From the NCBI GenBank assembly GCA_900555635.1, contig USLU01000002.1, positions 124,001 through 188,000 on the forward strand: a DNA stretch of 64,000 nucleotides, written 5' to 3'. The position numbers were made by a program, and so were the translations under genes. This document shows positions 62,847 through 64,000 of the stretch, piece by piece. The notes under the pieces were generated by a model that was not told where the DNA came from, did no database searches, and saw nothing but the letters and a program-made list of their open reading frames with translations. Positions within the stretch are counted from its first letter, which is position 1. Each line of letters begins with the position of its first letter. The stretch is from an uncultured Bacteroides sp. (GTDB taxonomy: Bacteria > Bacteroidota > Bacteroidia > Bacteroidales > Bacteroidaceae).

Positions 62847-64000
62847 TTACCACTCATTATCATTTTCGAAGTCAGGCAATTTCGAAGCCTTTTGTACAAT
62901 AGATAATATACATTTCTTCTGTCCGGCACTAAAAACGACATCTGCATTCCTTTCTGCCTGATATTTATTAGTTGTGTATGATAACTTTACAATTGAGCTA
63001 CCGACCCCACTGTTTTGAGACAAAGTTATCCACTTGGGAATTCCATCGGCTTGCCAAGCTGCATCATTCGTTGTTATGGTTAAATTGAATTCTCCGGAAT
63101 CAGACGATACTATTTTATCAAGGACATCCAGACTAATCAAAGGCAGTGCTCCTCGTCTAATAATCGTGACTTTTCTCTCTATAGAACCAGAGGTAAAGGT
63201 TAAAGTTCCATTCTCTTCAAAAACGCTTGAAGTAGCAGCAACCATTACTGAAACAGTTCCATTTCCGTTACCTTGATTAACATTTGTTGTAATCCATTTT
63301 TCATTAGCTTCCACCGTCCATTCCGCATTACTTGTAACCGTTATATCAAAAGTTCTTCCTTCGGCTGTAACATCAATTTCTGATTCAGCCGATATAGTCA
63401 TATAAGCTACTGCAGCAGCTCTACTTATATTTAAAGCGCAACTAACTCCTGCAGCGGTAAATGTGATTACAGCCCTGTCTGCCACAAGTGTCTCATTTTT
63501 GGCAACCGAAACTTCTACATCATTATTTCCATTACCACTTTTTTTATTAGGTACAGCCCAATCTTTGTCAGATGTAACTGTCCAATCCGTATTCGACGTA
63601 ATTATCACTCTTACATTGCCACCATCTGAAGTTAGATTCTGTTCATTTGTCGGTGATATTGTTATCAAAGGCATAACTCCCGCTCTATTAACAGTGGTAG
63701 TCGCAGAGGTAGTTCCAGCATAGAAAGTCAATACAGCCTTGTCTGATTGAAGCATGAGATTTTCATCTACCCAAACAGTCACGTTCGCATTGCCATCACC
63801 CATTGATGGATTTACAGTTATCCATCCTTCACTACAAACGCATTTCCAAGACGCATTTGATTCAACGGAAAGTTCAAATGTACCTCCAGAAGATAATATA
63901 TCCTTATTAGCAGGAGTCACTTTTACATACGCAGGTCCATCTTCACTTTTGCTGCCACAAGCATAAATAGTAATTAAGAAGGCCACCAAAATACAACAGT
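62847..64000 (-). CDS. Four-BACON-domain lipoprotein (5' partial at window edge)
   Basis: The frame is open to the right edge: before the TTG at 63989 it reads CCIL, so the start and first signal residues lie outside. The visible part is a lipoprotein signal (LVAFLITIYACG) and four consecutive BACON-like domains of about 85-90 residues. Each has a W-containing strand and GxGNxxVxV turn (KCVCSEGWITVNPSMGDGNA, DKDWAVPNKKSGNGNNDVEV, NEKWITTNVNQGNGNGTVSV, IPKWITLSQNSGVGSSIVKL). No catalytic domain follows, and the protein ends FENDNEW. BACON domains often accompany carbohydrate-active enzymes or bind mucins. Here they are the whole protein, which suggests a surface spacer or binding role with the GLUG lipoprotein. 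Confidence 0.88.
   Translation of the reverse strand, partial: CCILVAFLITIYACGSKSEDGPAYVKVTPANKDILSSGGTFELSVESNASWKCVCSEGWITVNPSMGDGNANVTVWVDENLMLQSDKAVLTFYAGTTSATTTVNRAGVMPLITISPTNEQNLTSDGGNVRVIITSNTDWTVTSDKDWAVPNKKSGNGNNDVEVSVAKNETLVADRAVITFTAAGVSCALNISRAAAVAYMTISAESEIDVTAEGRTFDITVTSNAEWTVEANEKWITTNVNQGNGNGTVSVMVAATSSVFEENGTLTFTSGSIERKVTIIRRGALPLISLDVLDKIVSSDSGEFNLTITTNDAAWQADGIPKWITLSQNSGVGSSIVKLSYTTNKYQAERNADVVFSAGQKKCILSIVQKASKLPDFENDNEW

Noticed and set aside
1..64000. tRNA, rRNA, insertion sequences, integrases or prophage genes
   Set aside because: None of their characteristic sequences or protein motifs was recognised by eye. A covariance-model scan would be needed to exclude small RNAs.

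Overview
This window looks like chromosomal DNA of a gut Bacteroides or close relative (Bacteroidota). The reasons are a SusC/SusD pair, a hybrid two-component regulator, BACON and fimbrillin/GLUG surface lipoproteins, DUF4924, a DUF6377-type regulator, a long single-chain PurL, and many -7 boxes of the Bacteroides sigma-ABfr form TAnnTTTG, often with a TTTG/TTG element 19-21 bases upstream. No rRNA, tRNA, transposase, integrase or convincing CRISPR array was seen.

Left part (1-15.8 kb). A 5'-truncated DUF6377-like membrane regulator is followed by a SusC receptor, a SusD lipoprotein and a secreted histidine-type phosphatase of the phytase/MINPP kind. This looks like a small uptake locus for a phosphorylated substrate. 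A GH65 disaccharide phosphorylase with its own promoter follows, then a complete RND efflux operon (adaptor, pump, TolC-like channel). A bidirectional terminator closes the block.

15.9-25 kb, minus strand. A sodium-pumping decarboxylase operon (gamma, biotin-bearing alpha, beta) is followed by a two-gene restriction-modification locus. Its large protein carries GIY-YIG-like, SF2 helicase and N6-adenine methyltransferase motifs in one 1309-residue chain, beside a 298-residue partner. Then comes an HU-like DNA-binding protein with a long leader.

25-26.6 kb is the most enigmatic stretch. A decanucleotide recurs at exactly 55-base steps, a near-perfect promoter drives a ~245-base leader before an unrecognised 152-residue protein, and a 22-bp unit is repeated five times in tandem.

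26.6-41.8 kb. A membrane-tethered helix-turn-helix protein and a TPR sensor kinase are divergent. They are followed by a minus-strand housekeeping cluster (LysE, DUF4924, dTDP-4-dehydrorhamnose reductase, RF3), a GH20 hexosaminidase, an LruC/DUF4842 lipoprotein gene that appears broken by a one-base frameshift right at its lipobox, and purL.

42-64 kb. A hybrid two-component regulator runs into two short chromate-transporter (CHR) genes. A TPR kinase runs into a GHL10 glycosidase-like gene on the minus strand. Then come uvrA, a cstA / two-TM protein / OMP cluster, a second GHL10 gene, a LytS/LytTR pair, and finally two surface lipoproteins (Mfa-like/GLUG, and a four-BACON protein cut by the right edge). 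Signal transduction is heavily represented: seven regulatory proteins, several without an obvious partner nearby.
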